A stretch of DNA of 64,000 nt. It comes from Paraperlucidibaca baekdonensis. Lineage in GTDB: Bacteria; Pseudomonadota; Gammaproteobacteria; Pseudomonadales; Moraxellaceae. The stretch's first letter is position 1; every line of letters starts with the position of its first letter. Shown in pieces: positions 17,907-26,815 of this stretch. The stretch spans positions 434,001 to 498,000 of the forward strand of contig NZ_QUNR01000001.1 in assembly GCF_003387535.1 (NCBI RefSeq), written 5' to 3'. The notes beneath the pieces were generated by a model. It did no database searches. It saw nothing but the letters and a program-made list of their open reading frames with translations, and was not told the DNA's origin. The position numbers and the translations under genes were made by a program.

Positions 17907-18791
17907 ATGTTACCTGTTTGCCAATTTTTACACCTCAGCCACGATGCTGCCGCGGGCATTTTGCGCGTTACCTTAAACCGCCCAGAGGCGCGTAATGCGC
18001 TCACCGTGGAGATGCTGGCTGAGCTCATTGCGCTGTTTGAGCACGTGAAAACCCGTGCCGATTTGCGCGTGGTGTTACTGCGTGGCAATGGCGGGCATTT
18101 CTGCGCCGGTGCCGATTTGAAAGGCGTTTTTGGCGATGCGCAAAAGCCCGTGGTGGCCGGCGAAAAAGATCCGGTCATCACCATGAATCGTGCTTTTGGC
18201 GAGATGCTGCGTGTCGCTGAGGCCATCCCGCAAGTGCTGATTAGTGTGCTGGAGGGCGGCGTGCTCGGCGGTGGTTTTGGTCTCGCCTGCGTGTCTGATA
18301 TTGCACTCGCGCATCAGGCCACCAAGTTCGGTATGCCGGAGACCTCGCGTGGCTTGCCGCCGGCGCAAATTGCTCCGTTTGTGGTAGAGCGCATTGGCCT
18401 CACGCAAGCGCGCCGACTGTGTTTGACCAGCGCGCAATTTAATGGCGACGCGGCGTTGCGCTACGGCCTCGTGCATGAAGTCTTTGCCGATGAGGCCGCG
18501 CTCAACACGCTGCTCGCCGACACGCTCAATCAGGTGCTCCGTTGTGGCCCTGCCGCCAACGCGCGCACCAAGGAAATTTTGCTCAGTGTCGGCCAGCTCG
18601 ACCCCGATGCCGTGCTCGATAACGCCGCCGCGCATTTTGCCGCCTGCGTGCGCAGCCCTGAGGCGCCCGAGGGCATTGGCGCGTTTTTGCAAAAGCGCGC
18701 GCCAACGTGGGCTCACACCTTTACTGCCGATGACGTGGCGCAGGCGCAAGCCGCCGTGCTCGCATCCATTGCTCAGGAGATGGCGCAATGA
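17907..18791 (+). CDS. liuC: Enoyl-CoA hydratase/isomerase, probably methylglutaconyl-CoA hydratase
   Basis: A 294-residue crotonase-fold enzyme. The oxyanion motif is HFCAGADLKG (about 70-79) and the second one EGGVLGGGFGLA (about 112-123). In operons of this type it hydrates 3-methylglutaconyl-CoA to HMG-CoA. Residue Glu in FGMPETSRGL is in the usual catalytic region. It overlaps the carboxylase alpha start by 4 bases (ATGA). The protein is about 30 residues longer than typical LiuC. Isohexenyl-glutaconyl-CoA (AtuE) is the alternative substrate. Confidence 0.85.
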   Translation: MLPVCQFLHLSHDAAAGILRVTLNRPEARNALTVEMLAELIALFEHVKTRADLRVVLLRGNGGHFCAGADLKGVFGDAQKPVVAGEKDPVITMNRAFGEMLRVAEAIPQVLISVLEGGVLGGGFGLACVSDIALAHQATKFGMPETSRGLPPAQIAPFVVERIGLTQARRLCLTSAQFNGDAALRYGLVHEVFADEAALNTLLADTLNQVLRCGPAANARTKEILLSVGQLDPDAVLDNAAAHFAACVRSPEAPEGIGAFLQKRAPTWAHTFTADDVAQAQAAVLASIAQEMAQ

Positions 18792-20806
18792 GCCGTTTTG
18801 ACACCGTATTAATCGCCAACCGCGGTGAAATTGCCGCGCGCATCATTCGTGGCTGCCGTGCGCAGGGCTACAAAACCGTCGCGGTCTACAGCGATGCCGA
18901 CGCCCACGCGCTGCATGTGCGCGAAGCCGATACCGCCGTGCGCATTGGTGCCGGGCCGGTGGGCGAGTCGTATTTGTCCATTGAGAAATTGTTGGAAGCG
19001 GCGAAGGCGTCGGGCGCTGGCGCGATTCATCCGGGCTATGGCTTTTTGTCGGAGCGCCATGACTTTGCGCAGGCCGTGCAAGATGCCGGCTTGGTGTTTA
19101 TTGGGCCCGATCCTGCGGCCATTAAAGCCATGGGCAATAAAAGCGCCTCTAAAGAGCTGATGATTGCCGCCAAAGTGCCGTGTGTGCCGGGCTATCAAGG
19201 CGATGGTCAGGAAGATGATTTCTTGGCCGCTGAAGCCGTGAAAGTCGGCCTGCCGGTGATGGTCAAAGCCGCCTCCGGTGGCGGTGGTCGTGGCATGCGC
19301 TTGGTGCATGAGGCCGCTGAGTTAAAAGCCGCCATTCAGTCAGCGCGCAGTGAGGCTACCAATGCCTTTGGCGATGGCCAGCTGCTCATCGAAAAAGCCG
19401 TGCTCAATGCTCGTCATGTCGAGATTCAAGTGTTTGGCGACCGTCACGGCACGGTGGTGTATTTGGGCGAGCGCGATTGCTCGGTGCAGCGCCGCAACCA
19501 AAAAGTCATTGAAGAGGCCCCTTCGCCCGCGGTGAGCGACGAGCTGCGTGCGCGCATGGGCGAGGCGGCCGTGGCGGCTGCTAAAGCAGTCAATTATGTC
19601 GGCGCCGGCACGGTGGAGTTCATGCTCGCGGCCGATGGCGCGTTTTATTTTCTTGAGATGAATACGCGCTTACAGGTTGAGCATCCGGTCACTGAAATGA
19701 TTTATGGCGTGGACTTGGTGTCCTGGCAGCTGATGGTCGCTAATGGCGATCCGCTGCCGCTGACACAGGCCGAAATCGATGTGCGTCGCCATGGCCACGC
19801 CATTGAAGTGCGCCTGTGCGCGGAAGATCCCGCCGCCGGCTTTTTGCCGCAAACCGGTCGCGTGCTGCGCTGGCACACGCCCACCGGCGATGGCCTGCGC
19901 GCCGATCATTGCGTGATTGAAGACGGTGTGATTTCGCCGTTTTATGACTCGCTGCAAGGCAAGCTCATGGCATGGGGCGAGACCCGCCTGCAGGCCATTC
20001 AAAAGCTCATTGCCATGCTCGGCGATACCGCGCTGCTCGGTGTGGCGAGCAACCGCGACTTTCTCATTGAGCTGCTCTCGCAGCCTGAGTTTCAAGGCCC
20101 GGGCGTGACCACTAGCTTTATTGCCGAGCAGTATCCGGCCGAGCGCATCCAAGCCGCCTTAGCGCCCGACGATGCGCATCAGGCCTTGGCGGCGGCGTTG
20201 CTGGTTGAGACCGATGCGCAAGCCTTGCGGGCTGCCAATGACCTCGATGACAGCCTGTTGGGCTGGCACAGCGCCAATACGTCGGCGCTGACCATCAAGC
20301 TCGCGCGTGGCGAACACACCGCGGTGCTGGAGGTCGAATGCCTCGGCGATCGGGAGTACCGCACCGACATCATCACCACCGCCGATGAGCAAGACATGGC
20401 CGCGCGCGGCGTGCGCTTGCTAAGCATTGATGGCTCGCGGGTCAGTTATATCGCTGAGGGTCGGCGTTTGCAGGCGCATTTTGCCCGTCATGGCAGCCAG
20501 CTTTGGTTGGCCACGCCGGTCTGCACCGCCTGCTATGAAGACGTGACCTACGCCGCCGAACAAGGCGCTGAAGCCGGTAGCGATGGCCGCATCCTCGCGC
20601 CCATCGACGGCAAAGTCATGAGCGTCTCCGTGGTGTCCGGCCAAGTCGTGGCCAAAGGTGAGCTGCTGTTGGTGTTGGAGGCGATGAAGATGGAGTTCCG
20701 TCTGCAAGCGCCGGTGGCTGGCACCGTGGAGCTGGTCAATGTGGGCGAGGGTGCGCAGGTCGGCTTGCGCCAGCTCATGGTGCAGATCACGCCCGCGGCT
20801 GAGTAA
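18788..20806 (+). CDS. liuD: Methylcrotonyl-/geranyl-CoA carboxylase, biotin-carrying (alpha) subunit
   Basis: A 672-residue protein: biotin carboxylase N-domain (IANRGEIAARI at the start), ATP-grasp (KAASGGGGRGMR near 160; YFLEMNTRLQVEHPVTE near 285), carboxylase C-domain, and a C-terminal biotinyl domain with the EAMKM motif, whose Lys carries biotin. It forms the holoenzyme with the beta subunit upstream. Last gene of the operon as visible; no HMG-CoA lyase (LiuE) follows, so the final cleavage step must be encoded elsewhere. Confidence 0.92.
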   Translation: MSRFDTVLIANRGEIAARIIRGCRAQGYKTVAVYSDADAHALHVREADTAVRIGAGPVGESYLSIEKLLEAAKASGAGAIHPGYGFLSERHDFAQAVQDAGLVFIGPDPAAIKAMGNKSASKELMIAAKVPCVPGYQGDGQEDDFLAAEAVKVGLPVMVKAASGGGGRGMRLVHEAAELKAAIQSARSEATNAFGDGQLLIEKAVLNARHVEIQVFGDRHGTVVYLGERDCSVQRRNQKVIEEAPSPAVSDELRARMGEAAVAAAKAVNYVGAGTVEFMLAADGAFYFLEMNTRLQVEHPVTEMIYGVDLVSWQLMVANGDPLPLTQAEIDVRRHGHAIEVRLCAEDPAAGFLPQTGRVLRWHTPTGDGLRADHCVIEDGVISPFYDSLQGKLMAWGETRLQAIQKLIAMLGDTALLGVASNRDFLIELLSQPEFQGPGVTTSFIAEQYPAERIQAALAPDDAHQALAAALLVETDAQALRAANDLDDSLLGWHSANTSALTIKLARGEHTAVLEVECLGDREYRTDIITTADEQDMAARGVRLLSIDGSRVSYIAEGRRLQAHFARHGSQLWLATPVCTACYEDVTYAAEQGAEAGSDGRILAPIDGKVMSVSVVSGQVVAKGELLLVLEAMKMEFRLQAPVAGTVELVNVGEGAQVGLRQLMVQITPAAE

Positions 20807-20927
20807 GTCTGCCGCAAGCTCTGAGCCGCGCCTCTGGCGCGTGCTTGGGGCCGTGTGCGCGCACTATTGCTACTGGGTTAAATACCACTTATGTTCGATT
20901 ACAAAGAACAATAAGAGCGATTGACTC

Positions 20928-22562
20928 ATGCGCCACACCATTCCGTTATTGTCGCTATGCTTGGCGCTCAGCGCCTGCGGTGGCTCATCGAACTCCGGCG
21001 GCTTTTTTGTCTTTGGCGATGGCCAGCCACCAAACGACGAAGGCGCCATCATTGCGATCGGCGATAGCAGCGCCGATATGCCCGAGGCCGGCTCGCCGTT
21101 GGCGGCGCTCAGCGCCATTCCGCTAGTCGGTGGCGTGCTCGGCGATACGCTAGGCGGTGGCACGCCCGATGACCCACTGTGCGGCAGCTACGCTTCGCCA
21201 TCGGCCGAATTTACCGCCTGTGAGGCGAAAAATTTTGCGCGCGTGACCGAAGCGCCGCGCGAACAGCTCACTAACCCCACCTTTATGCAACGCCTAGTCG
21301 AGCAAAGCACCGGCAATTTTGTCGATTACCTGATGCGTGGCCTCAGTGATCCCAGTCGCTTAATTGCTAGCCCATCCATGAGCGTGTCGCTCAACACGCC
21401 ACTGACACCACTATGCGCCACCTATGCCTTACCCTGCGCCGGCGATCCGTTCCGCTACCCCGATATTGATCCGTTTTATCGCGATGAAGCCGTGGTGGAA
21501 AAAGTCGATTTCTATGACCGCGAGTGCGCACGCCTATCGGGCCGCGTCTGGCGTCCGCTTGGCAGCGAGGGTCAGAAACTGCCCACCGTGGTCATCGAAA
21601 ACGGTTCGGTGCAAGCGCCCGAGCCGTTGTATTGGTGGATGGCGCAGGCGCTAGTGCGCAGCGGTTACGCGGTGATGACCTTTGACCCGCGTGGCCAAGG
21701 CCGCTCCGATATGCAAACGCCAGCCTTCGGTCAGGGCACCAATATTAACCCGGCGGTATTTTGGGAGGGCTTGGTCGATGCCATTGATTTCTTTCGCTCC
21801 ACGCCGGATACGCCCTACCCGCACAACATCACCTGTCAGGCCAGCTACCCCACCGCGGTGACGGCATTTAACCCGCAGCATGCCGTGCAAGATCAGAGTC
21901 GCTTGGGCATTGCCGGGCACTCGCTCGGTGGCACGGGCGTTAGTGTGGTGCAGTCTTACGGTGCTATGGGTGCGGAGCCATGGCCCGGCAAGCTAGATGC
22001 GACCAACCCGGTCGATGTCGCCGTGGCCTGGGATGGTCTGGCGACCCCGGGCCAAGCTCCGGGCGGTTTTGGTGGCGTGATCCCGAGCATGGGCGAGCAG
22101 CCTGCCGTGGTGCCTCGCGTGCCGAGCATGGGCCAAAATAGCGAATACGGCCTCACGCCGATGCCCAATTTGCAAGCGCCTGACCCCGACGAAAAGCTCG
22201 CGCCATTGCGCGCTTGGCAAGCCGCGGGCGTGCCGGTCTACGAGTTCACCATTCGCGGCTCCACGCATTATGAGTGGTCGCAAATTCCGTTGTTTCCAAC
22301 TACCTCGTGGTGTCCTGAGGTGGTCGACAACCGCTGCGTGGGCGGATGGGGCCGACCGATGGCCGAGTTTTTCAGCCTAGCGTGGTTAGATCGTTGGCTG
22401 AAAGTCGCTGGCGAGCCCGGCTTTGATGACGCCGACGCACGCCTGCAAAGCACGCGGTTCAATGAGCGCTTAAGCTTTTATTCGCATTCGGCGCGCGACT
22501 TTCCCCTGCGCAATGGCGCGCGTCAGCGTTGCGATAATCTGCTCGAGGGCTGTGCACCATGA
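20928..22562 (+). CDS. Lipoprotein alpha/beta hydrolase
   Basis: A 544-residue predicted lipoprotein: MRHTIPLLSLCLALSACGG with Cys17 in an LSAC lipobox, then a Ser/Gly linker. The C-terminal two thirds carry an alpha/beta-hydrolase core with FDPRGQGRSD and the nucleophile elbow GIAGHSLGG; HYEWSQ near 445 may supply the histidine. Many Cys residues fit an exported protein. Overlaps the downstream MpaB-like gene by 4 bases. Substrate unknown; a lipid or polyester is plausible given the family but not shown. Confidence 0.75.
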   Translation: MRHTIPLLSLCLALSACGGSSNSGGFFVFGDGQPPNDEGAIIAIGDSSADMPEAGSPLAALSAIPLVGGVLGDTLGGGTPDDPLCGSYASPSAEFTACEAKNFARVTEAPREQLTNPTFMQRLVEQSTGNFVDYLMRGLSDPSRLIASPSMSVSLNTPLTPLCATYALPCAGDPFRYPDIDPFYRDEAVVEKVDFYDRECARLSGRVWRPLGSEGQKLPTVVIENGSVQAPEPLYWWMAQALVRSGYAVMTFDPRGQGRSDMQTPAFGQGTNINPAVFWEGLVDAIDFFRSTPDTPYPHNITCQASYPTAVTAFNPQHAVQDQSRLGIAGHSLGGTGVSVVQSYGAMGAEPWPGKLDATNPVDVAVAWDGLATPGQAPGGFGGVIPSMGEQPAVVPRVPSMGQNSEYGLTPMPNLQAPDPDEKLAPLRAWQAAGVPVYEFTIRGSTHYEWSQIPLFPTTSWCPEVVDNRCVGGWGRPMAEFFSLAWLDRWLKVAGEPGFDDADARLQSTRFNERLSFYSHSARDFPLRNGARQRCDNLLEGCAP

Positions 22563-23467
22563 AGACCTATACCAAGCGTTTTGGCTTTATGAATAACCCG
22601 GCGGTGGCCGCTGAGATTGCCAGCCTTGATGCGCAAAACGACTGCCAACGCATTGCGCATTTGCTCACCGCCTACGAGTTTTCGTGGGATATCACGCGGT
22701 CATTGGAGGTAGCCCTTTTTTACACTTATGGCAGTGAGTCGGTGGCGACATTGCTCGATAAAACCGGCGAGTTCGAGCAGCACGGCCAGAAGCGCTACGA
22801 CGACACGCGCTTGCTCATTGCACACTTTATGGACACCGGCTGGGAGCACGGCGAGGGCGCACGGGCATTAGCGCGCATGAATAAAACCCACGGCAATTAT
22901 CGCATTCCGCAAGCTGACTTTCGCTTTGTGCTGTGGACCTTTATCGCCTTTCCCATCGACTGGATGGCCAAGTACGCGCGCCGCGCCATGACTGTGCACG
23001 AGCAGCAGGCTTGGTTTCACTTCTGGATAGGTATTGGCGAGCGCATGGGCTTGACGGATTTGCCGGCCAATAAAGCCGATTTCGATGTCTGGGTCGATGA
23101 CTATTGCGCCGAGCAGATGACGCCCAATGACGCCAGCGAGCGCGTGGCGGCGGCGACCGTGCGCATCATGGAAAATTGGCTGCCAAAACCTTTGCGTGGC
23201 TTAGTCAGTCCATCGGTCTATAGCCTGATGGACGATGATCGTTTCGTGGCGGCGGTGCGTCGCCAGCGGCCATCAGCGGCGTTTGCCACGGTGACGAAAA
23301 TAAACCTCAAGCTGCTGGGTAATTTGCGCAAGGTCTGGGCCATCGGCGCCTATCCGCAAACCGTGCAGAGTCCAATTAACCGGACTTACCCCAATAATCG
23401 CTACGAAATTGAAAACCTGAAGCCGGTGCACTTGCAACGTCGTGAGGCGGGCAATGCGGTAGACTAG
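22559..23467 (+). CDS. MpaB/rubber-oxygenase-like DUF2236 oxygenase
   Basis: A 302-residue protein resembling the ER-bound oxygenase MpaB / rubber oxygenase (Lcp-type, DUF2236) family, seen in DTRLLIAHFMDTGW and the helical region that follows (FRFVLWTFIAFPIDW). Relatives bind b-type heme and oxidatively cleave isoprenoid chains. No signal peptide. Start overlaps the preceding lipoprotein gene (ATGA), implying coupled expression and a shared substrate. Heme ligands cannot be named confidently. With a nearby isoprenoid-type operon, a lipid or terpenoid substrate is attractive but inferred. Confidence 0.7.
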   Translation: MKTYTKRFGFMNNPAVAAEIASLDAQNDCQRIAHLLTAYEFSWDITRSLEVALFYTYGSESVATLLDKTGEFEQHGQKRYDDTRLLIAHFMDTGWEHGEGARALARMNKTHGNYRIPQADFRFVLWTFIAFPIDWMAKYARRAMTVHEQQAWFHFWIGIGERMGLTDLPANKADFDVWVDDYCAEQMTPNDASERVAAATVRIMENWLPKPLRGLVSPSVYSLMDDDRFVAAVRRQRPSAAFATVTKINLKLLGNLRKVWAIGAYPQTVQSPINRTYPNNRYEIENLKPVHLQRREAGNAVD

Positions 23468-23494
23468 AGCCCTCATTGCTATCGGGAGCGCCCC

Positions 23495-23974
23495 ATGCGC
23501 AGCGTTTCGCTACACCCCATTGCCCTTGTTTTGCTGATTTTGCGGGTCGCCGCACTGAGTGCATGGCTGGTCGGCGAGCTGCATTGGGGGCCGCTGATGG
23601 CGGGTATTGTGGCGGTGCTGGGGTCGCTGTATTTGCCATTGGCGGCGACCATTTTGGGCTGCTTTGGCGCGGTGCAAGTTTGGGGATGGCCGGTTTGGGT
23701 GGCGGTGCTGGTGTTCTTGCCGGGCGTGGTGATGGCTATCGCCGCGCTCATGGGCATAGGCGCAGCGGGCCTGATGGCCTGGCGCAAGCCCGAGGTGCGC
23801 CAAGCTTTCCGATGGGCACGAGGCCAGCGCGCCGCGCAGCAAGAGCGCTACACGCGTGCGTCATCGACGCCGGAAGATGAGCCGACCTATACCAATCGCC
23901 GACCGAAACAACCCGCCAGTGGTCGCACATTAGAAGGTGAGGTGATTAGCTCACGGGTTGATCCACCAACGTAA
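23495..23974 (+). CDS. Small membrane protein of unknown function
   Basis: 159 residues with three or four predicted transmembrane helices in the first 95 residues (for example LVLLILRVAALSAWLV, GIVAVLGSLYLPLAATIL and WVAVLVFLPGVVMAIAAL). A charged, disordered Arg/Pro/Thr-rich tail follows (PTYTNRRPKQPASG). No family recognised. It follows the MpaB-like gene by 27 bases and is closed by a terminator, so it is probably the last gene of that unit. Confidence 0.6.
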   Translation: MRSVSLHPIALVLLILRVAALSAWLVGELHWGPLMAGIVAVLGSLYLPLAATILGCFGAVQVWGWPVWVAVLVFLPGVVMAIAALMGIGAAGLMAWRKPEVRQAFRWARGQRAAQQERYTRASSTPEDEPTYTNRRPKQPASGRTLEGEVISSRVDPPT

Positions 23975-23988
23975 TAGTCATGCATAAA

Positions 23989-24013
23989 AAAGGCCTGCGA
24001 GATGCAGGCCTTT
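23989..24013 (+). terminator. Rho-independent terminator
   Basis: A 10-bp stem AAAGGCCTGC / GCAGGCCTTT with a 5-base loop, between the convergent membrane-protein and reductase genes. The A-run before and T-run after make it suitable for both strands, although it is closest to the plus-strand gene (15 bases after its stop). Confidence 0.85.
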
Positions 24014-24059
24014 CCGTGTCAGCGAGCGTAATTGCCACGCGCTGTGAGCGCTCGGTATT

Positions 24060-25109
24060 TCAGGCGCGCTTTTTCAGCTGGCCGTCATCAAGCACTTGCT
24101 GGAAATGCTCAATAAAGGTTTGCTCAACGGGGGTGTACTCCACGCCTAACGCCAGGCTGCGCTGGTTATCAAAGGCTAACGGGTGACCGACATTTTTGCT
24201 GATGAAGGTGCGCGTGACTGGGCCCATCATGGGGCCAAATGTCCACACCAGCGCCTTGGGCACCACGGCTTTCGGGAACGGATATGCCTTGCCGAAATGA
24301 GCACGCAATGTTTTTGCAATCTCAATCATGGTCAGGGTTTTCGCGACCAGCAGATGTCGACCTTCGGCGTCGGATTTGAAGGCTGCCAAGATATGCGCTT
24401 TCGCGACATCACGCACATCAACCACGCCATAGCTTAAGTCAGGCACACCAGTGCGCAGGCGGCCATCGCCCATGGAAATGAGGGTGTCGATGCTCGCCGA
24501 TTGGCTGCCGGTGGTCAGCGAAGGACCATAGACCATGCCGGGATTGATGGTGACTAAGTCCCAGCGATTTTGCACGGCGTGCATGTCCCAGGCTTCGCGT
24601 TCGGCGGCGACTTTTGAGTATTGGTAGGGGTTGTGATCGACGCTGCTGGTGGTGTTCCAGTTGGCTTCGGTAAGCACGCCGCCGGGCACTTGTTGCAAGT
24701 CAACATTGTCGCCAAACACCGATGCCACGCTGCTGGTCAGCACCACGCGCTTGACCGACTCGGTGCGGTTCACAGCATCGAGGACATTGCGCGTGCCTTC
24801 CACCGCGGGACGTACCAGCGCTTCATGGGCATCGCTAAAACCTTCGAGCACGAAGGGCGAGGCGGTGTGCATGACCACCTCGCAGCCAGCCATGGCGGCG
24901 TCGAAGCTGCCGATATCGAGCAAATCGGCCTTAAATAATTTCAGCGTGCCTTTTTCACGTGCGGCAATGGCCTCTAAATGTGCCACGCTTTTGGCTTTGC
25001 TGGGATCGCGCACCGTGGCGTGCACGGTGTGACCATCGGCCAATAAATACTGAATGATCCAGCTGGCAATGTAGCCAGAACCGCCGGTGACACAGATTGG
25101 GCTTGTCAT
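24060..25109 (-). CDS. Extended SDR NAD(P)-dependent reductase (dihydroflavonol-reductase-like)
   Basis: 349 residues with the N-terminal dinucleotide-binding motif CVTGGSGYIASWI, a Ser/Tyr/Lys active site (LTSSVASVF near 130 and YQYSKVAAE near 165) and the length of the dihydroflavonol-4-reductase/cinnamoyl-CoA-reductase-like group. It probably reduces a ketone or aldehyde with NADPH; natural substrate unknown. Single gene with eptA downstream on the same strand at 86 bases distance. Confidence 0.85.
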   Translation of the reverse strand: MTSPICVTGGSGYIASWIIQYLLADGHTVHATVRDPSKAKSVAHLEAIAAREKGTLKLFKADLLDIGSFDAAMAGCEVVMHTASPFVLEGFSDAHEALVRPAVEGTRNVLDAVNRTESVKRVVLTSSVASVFGDNVDLQQVPGGVLTEANWNTTSSVDHNPYQYSKVAAEREAWDMHAVQNRWDLVTINPGMVYGPSLTTGSQSASIDTLISMGDGRLRTGVPDLSYGVVDVRDVAKAHILAAFKSDAEGRHLLVAKTLTMIEIAKTLRAHFGKAYPFPKAVVPKALVWTFGPMMGPVTRTFISKNVGHPLAFDNQRSLALGVEYTPVEQTFIEHFQQVLDDGQLKKRA

Positions 25110-25195
25110 GGGTGCGACCTCTTGAAAGATGGTCGCACCATGCCACAGGTATTAGGCGCTTGTCATTGGCCGGACAGGCGCCGATGGCCGCTGCC

Positions 25196-26815
25196 TTAGC
25201 GCTTCCGACAAGCGGCACTCCAGTCCAGCGCTGCCTTATAAGTCGAGGTTTTAACATCGAGCAGCCCTAAAAAGCTGTGGAAAATCGTGTCGTGCGATTG
25301 CGGCTGTTGAGCCTGCTCTCGCAAGCAGCTGACCGGCGAGCCTTGCTGCGCAAAAGCCGGCGATATCCACATCACCATTGGCACATGGGTTTGCTGACTG
25401 GGCGCAAATAGATATGGGGCGCCATGCAAATACAGACCATGTTCACCCGTCGATTCACCATGATCTGAGACATAGACCATCACCGTGTTATAGCGATCGG
25501 CTTGCGCCTTTAGGGTGTCGATGACGCGGCCCAGTATATGGTCGGTATAAGCGATGGTGTTGTCATACGTGTTGATGACTTCTTGCTGCGTACAGCTTTG
25601 CAGGGCGTTGCTGTCGCAAGTCGGTGTGTAGCGCTTAAAGGCATCCGGGTAGCGGCGGAAATACGCGGGGCCATGACTGCCCTGTTGGTGCAAAACCACG
25701 ACGCGATCGTTGACGTGAGCACGCGCAATATAGTCATCAAAGGTGTCGGCGAGCAGGTCGTCTTGACATTCGCCATCGCGGCACCATTGTGTCTTTTTCT
25801 CCGCCAATACCGGCACGTTATGCACGCGATCGCAGGCACCTTTGCAACCGGAGTTATTGTCTATCCAGGTGGTCGCGTAGCCGGCGCGTTGCAGTATATC
25901 GAGCAGGCCTTCGCGATGGCTGGCGAGCTTGGGGTCGTAGTCTGCACGGGTCATTCCGGAGAAAAGGCAGGGTACGGACACGGCAGTCGCGGTGCCGCAA
26001 GAGCTCATCTGCGGGAAATTGATGACGCCACGCATGGCCAGCTCGGGTGTGGTATTGCGCGCATAGCCATTGAGGCCAAAGCTTTCAGCGCGTGCGGTCT
26101 CGCCCAAGACAAAGACAAAGAGCGTGGGCTTTGTTGTGCCGGCGCTTATCCATGTGGCGTCTTCGCCGTAGCGCAGCAGCGGCATATTCGGTGGTGCAGC
26201 CATTTTGCTGTAATAGCGTTTAATGCCGGCTAAATAGTTGTGCGGCACCATGAGGTAGCGCAGTTCGCGGTGCTCGCGAAACGTCGAGGCATAGTCGGCG
26301 TAATGCCATCCTGCCAAGGCCAATATAGAGGCTAGGCCGAGCGCGATGGCAATGGCTTTGCTGCGCAGAGTGGCGCGCCATGAGGCTGGCGCCGCTGGCA
26401 CGCGCCACAGCATCAGCATGGGCACACCAGCGATGAACAAAACGCAGGCGAGCATTTGCCAGCTGAGTAAGTCGAAGACTTCGTGAGCATCGGTCTCCAT
26501 CATGTTTTGGATTTGGCCAGCGTCGATGCCAACGCCATATGTGGCCATAAAGTAGGTGGTCAAGGCGCTAGCGAGCAGGAGTAATGACTGCACGAGTCGG
26601 GCCAAAGGGCCCCAGGTCACGAGTTGCAAAAAGCTCGCGAAATAGGCAATCAGCATCAGAGCCGTAGCGCCTAAAAATACGCCAGCGCGCCAGCCATCGT
26701 AGGGTGTGAGCTCAAGAAGGCGATGGAAAAATGCTGCATTGCAGGTGAGTACCAGCCATGCGGCGATGACTAGGTTGCGTTGGCTGAGTGTCAGCAGGCG
26801 CGTAAAGTGGCTCAT
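25196..26815 (-). CDS. eptA: Lipid A phosphoethanolamine transferase
   Basis: 539-residue inner-membrane enzyme: five transmembrane helices in residues 1-170, then a periplasmic alkaline-phosphatase-fold domain. VLGETARAESFGLNGY holds the catalytic Thr240, and VYVSDHGESTGEHG with THVPMVMW holds metal ligands. It transfers phosphoethanolamine to lipid A phosphates, lowering affinity for cationic antimicrobial peptides. Six Cys residues in the periplasmic part match known disulfides. It overlaps the PAP2 phosphatase gene by 4 bases and is divergent from a PmrAB-like pair. Confidence 0.93.
   Translation of the reverse strand: MSHFTRLLTLSQRNLVIAAWLVLTCNAAFFHRLLELTPYDGWRAGVFLGATALMLIAYFASFLQLVTWGPLARLVQSLLLLASALTTYFMATYGVGIDAGQIQNMMETDAHEVFDLLSWQMLACVLFIAGVPMLMLWRVPAAPASWRATLRSKAIAIALGLASILALAGWHYADYASTFREHRELRYLMVPHNYLAGIKRYYSKMAAPPNMPLLRYGEDATWISAGTTKPTLFVFVLGETARAESFGLNGYARNTTPELAMRGVINFPQMSSCGTATAVSVPCLFSGMTRADYDPKLASHREGLLDILQRAGYATTWIDNNSGCKGACDRVHNVPVLAEKKTQWCRDGECQDDLLADTFDDYIARAHVNDRVVVLHQQGSHGPAYFRRYPDAFKRYTPTCDSNALQSCTQQEVINTYDNTIAYTDHILGRVIDTLKAQADRYNTVMVYVSDHGESTGEHGLYLHGAPYLFAPSQQTHVPMVMWISPAFAQQGSPVSCLREQAQQPQSHDTIFHSFLGLLDVKTSTYKAALDWSAACRKR

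Noticed and set aside
18075-18788. 237-residue antisense frame inside the enoyl-CoA hydratase
   Set aside because: Same reason: shadow frame without family features.
25538-26233. 231-residue plus-strand frame inside eptA
   Set aside because: EptA motifs on the minus strand are complete, the antisense frame has none.
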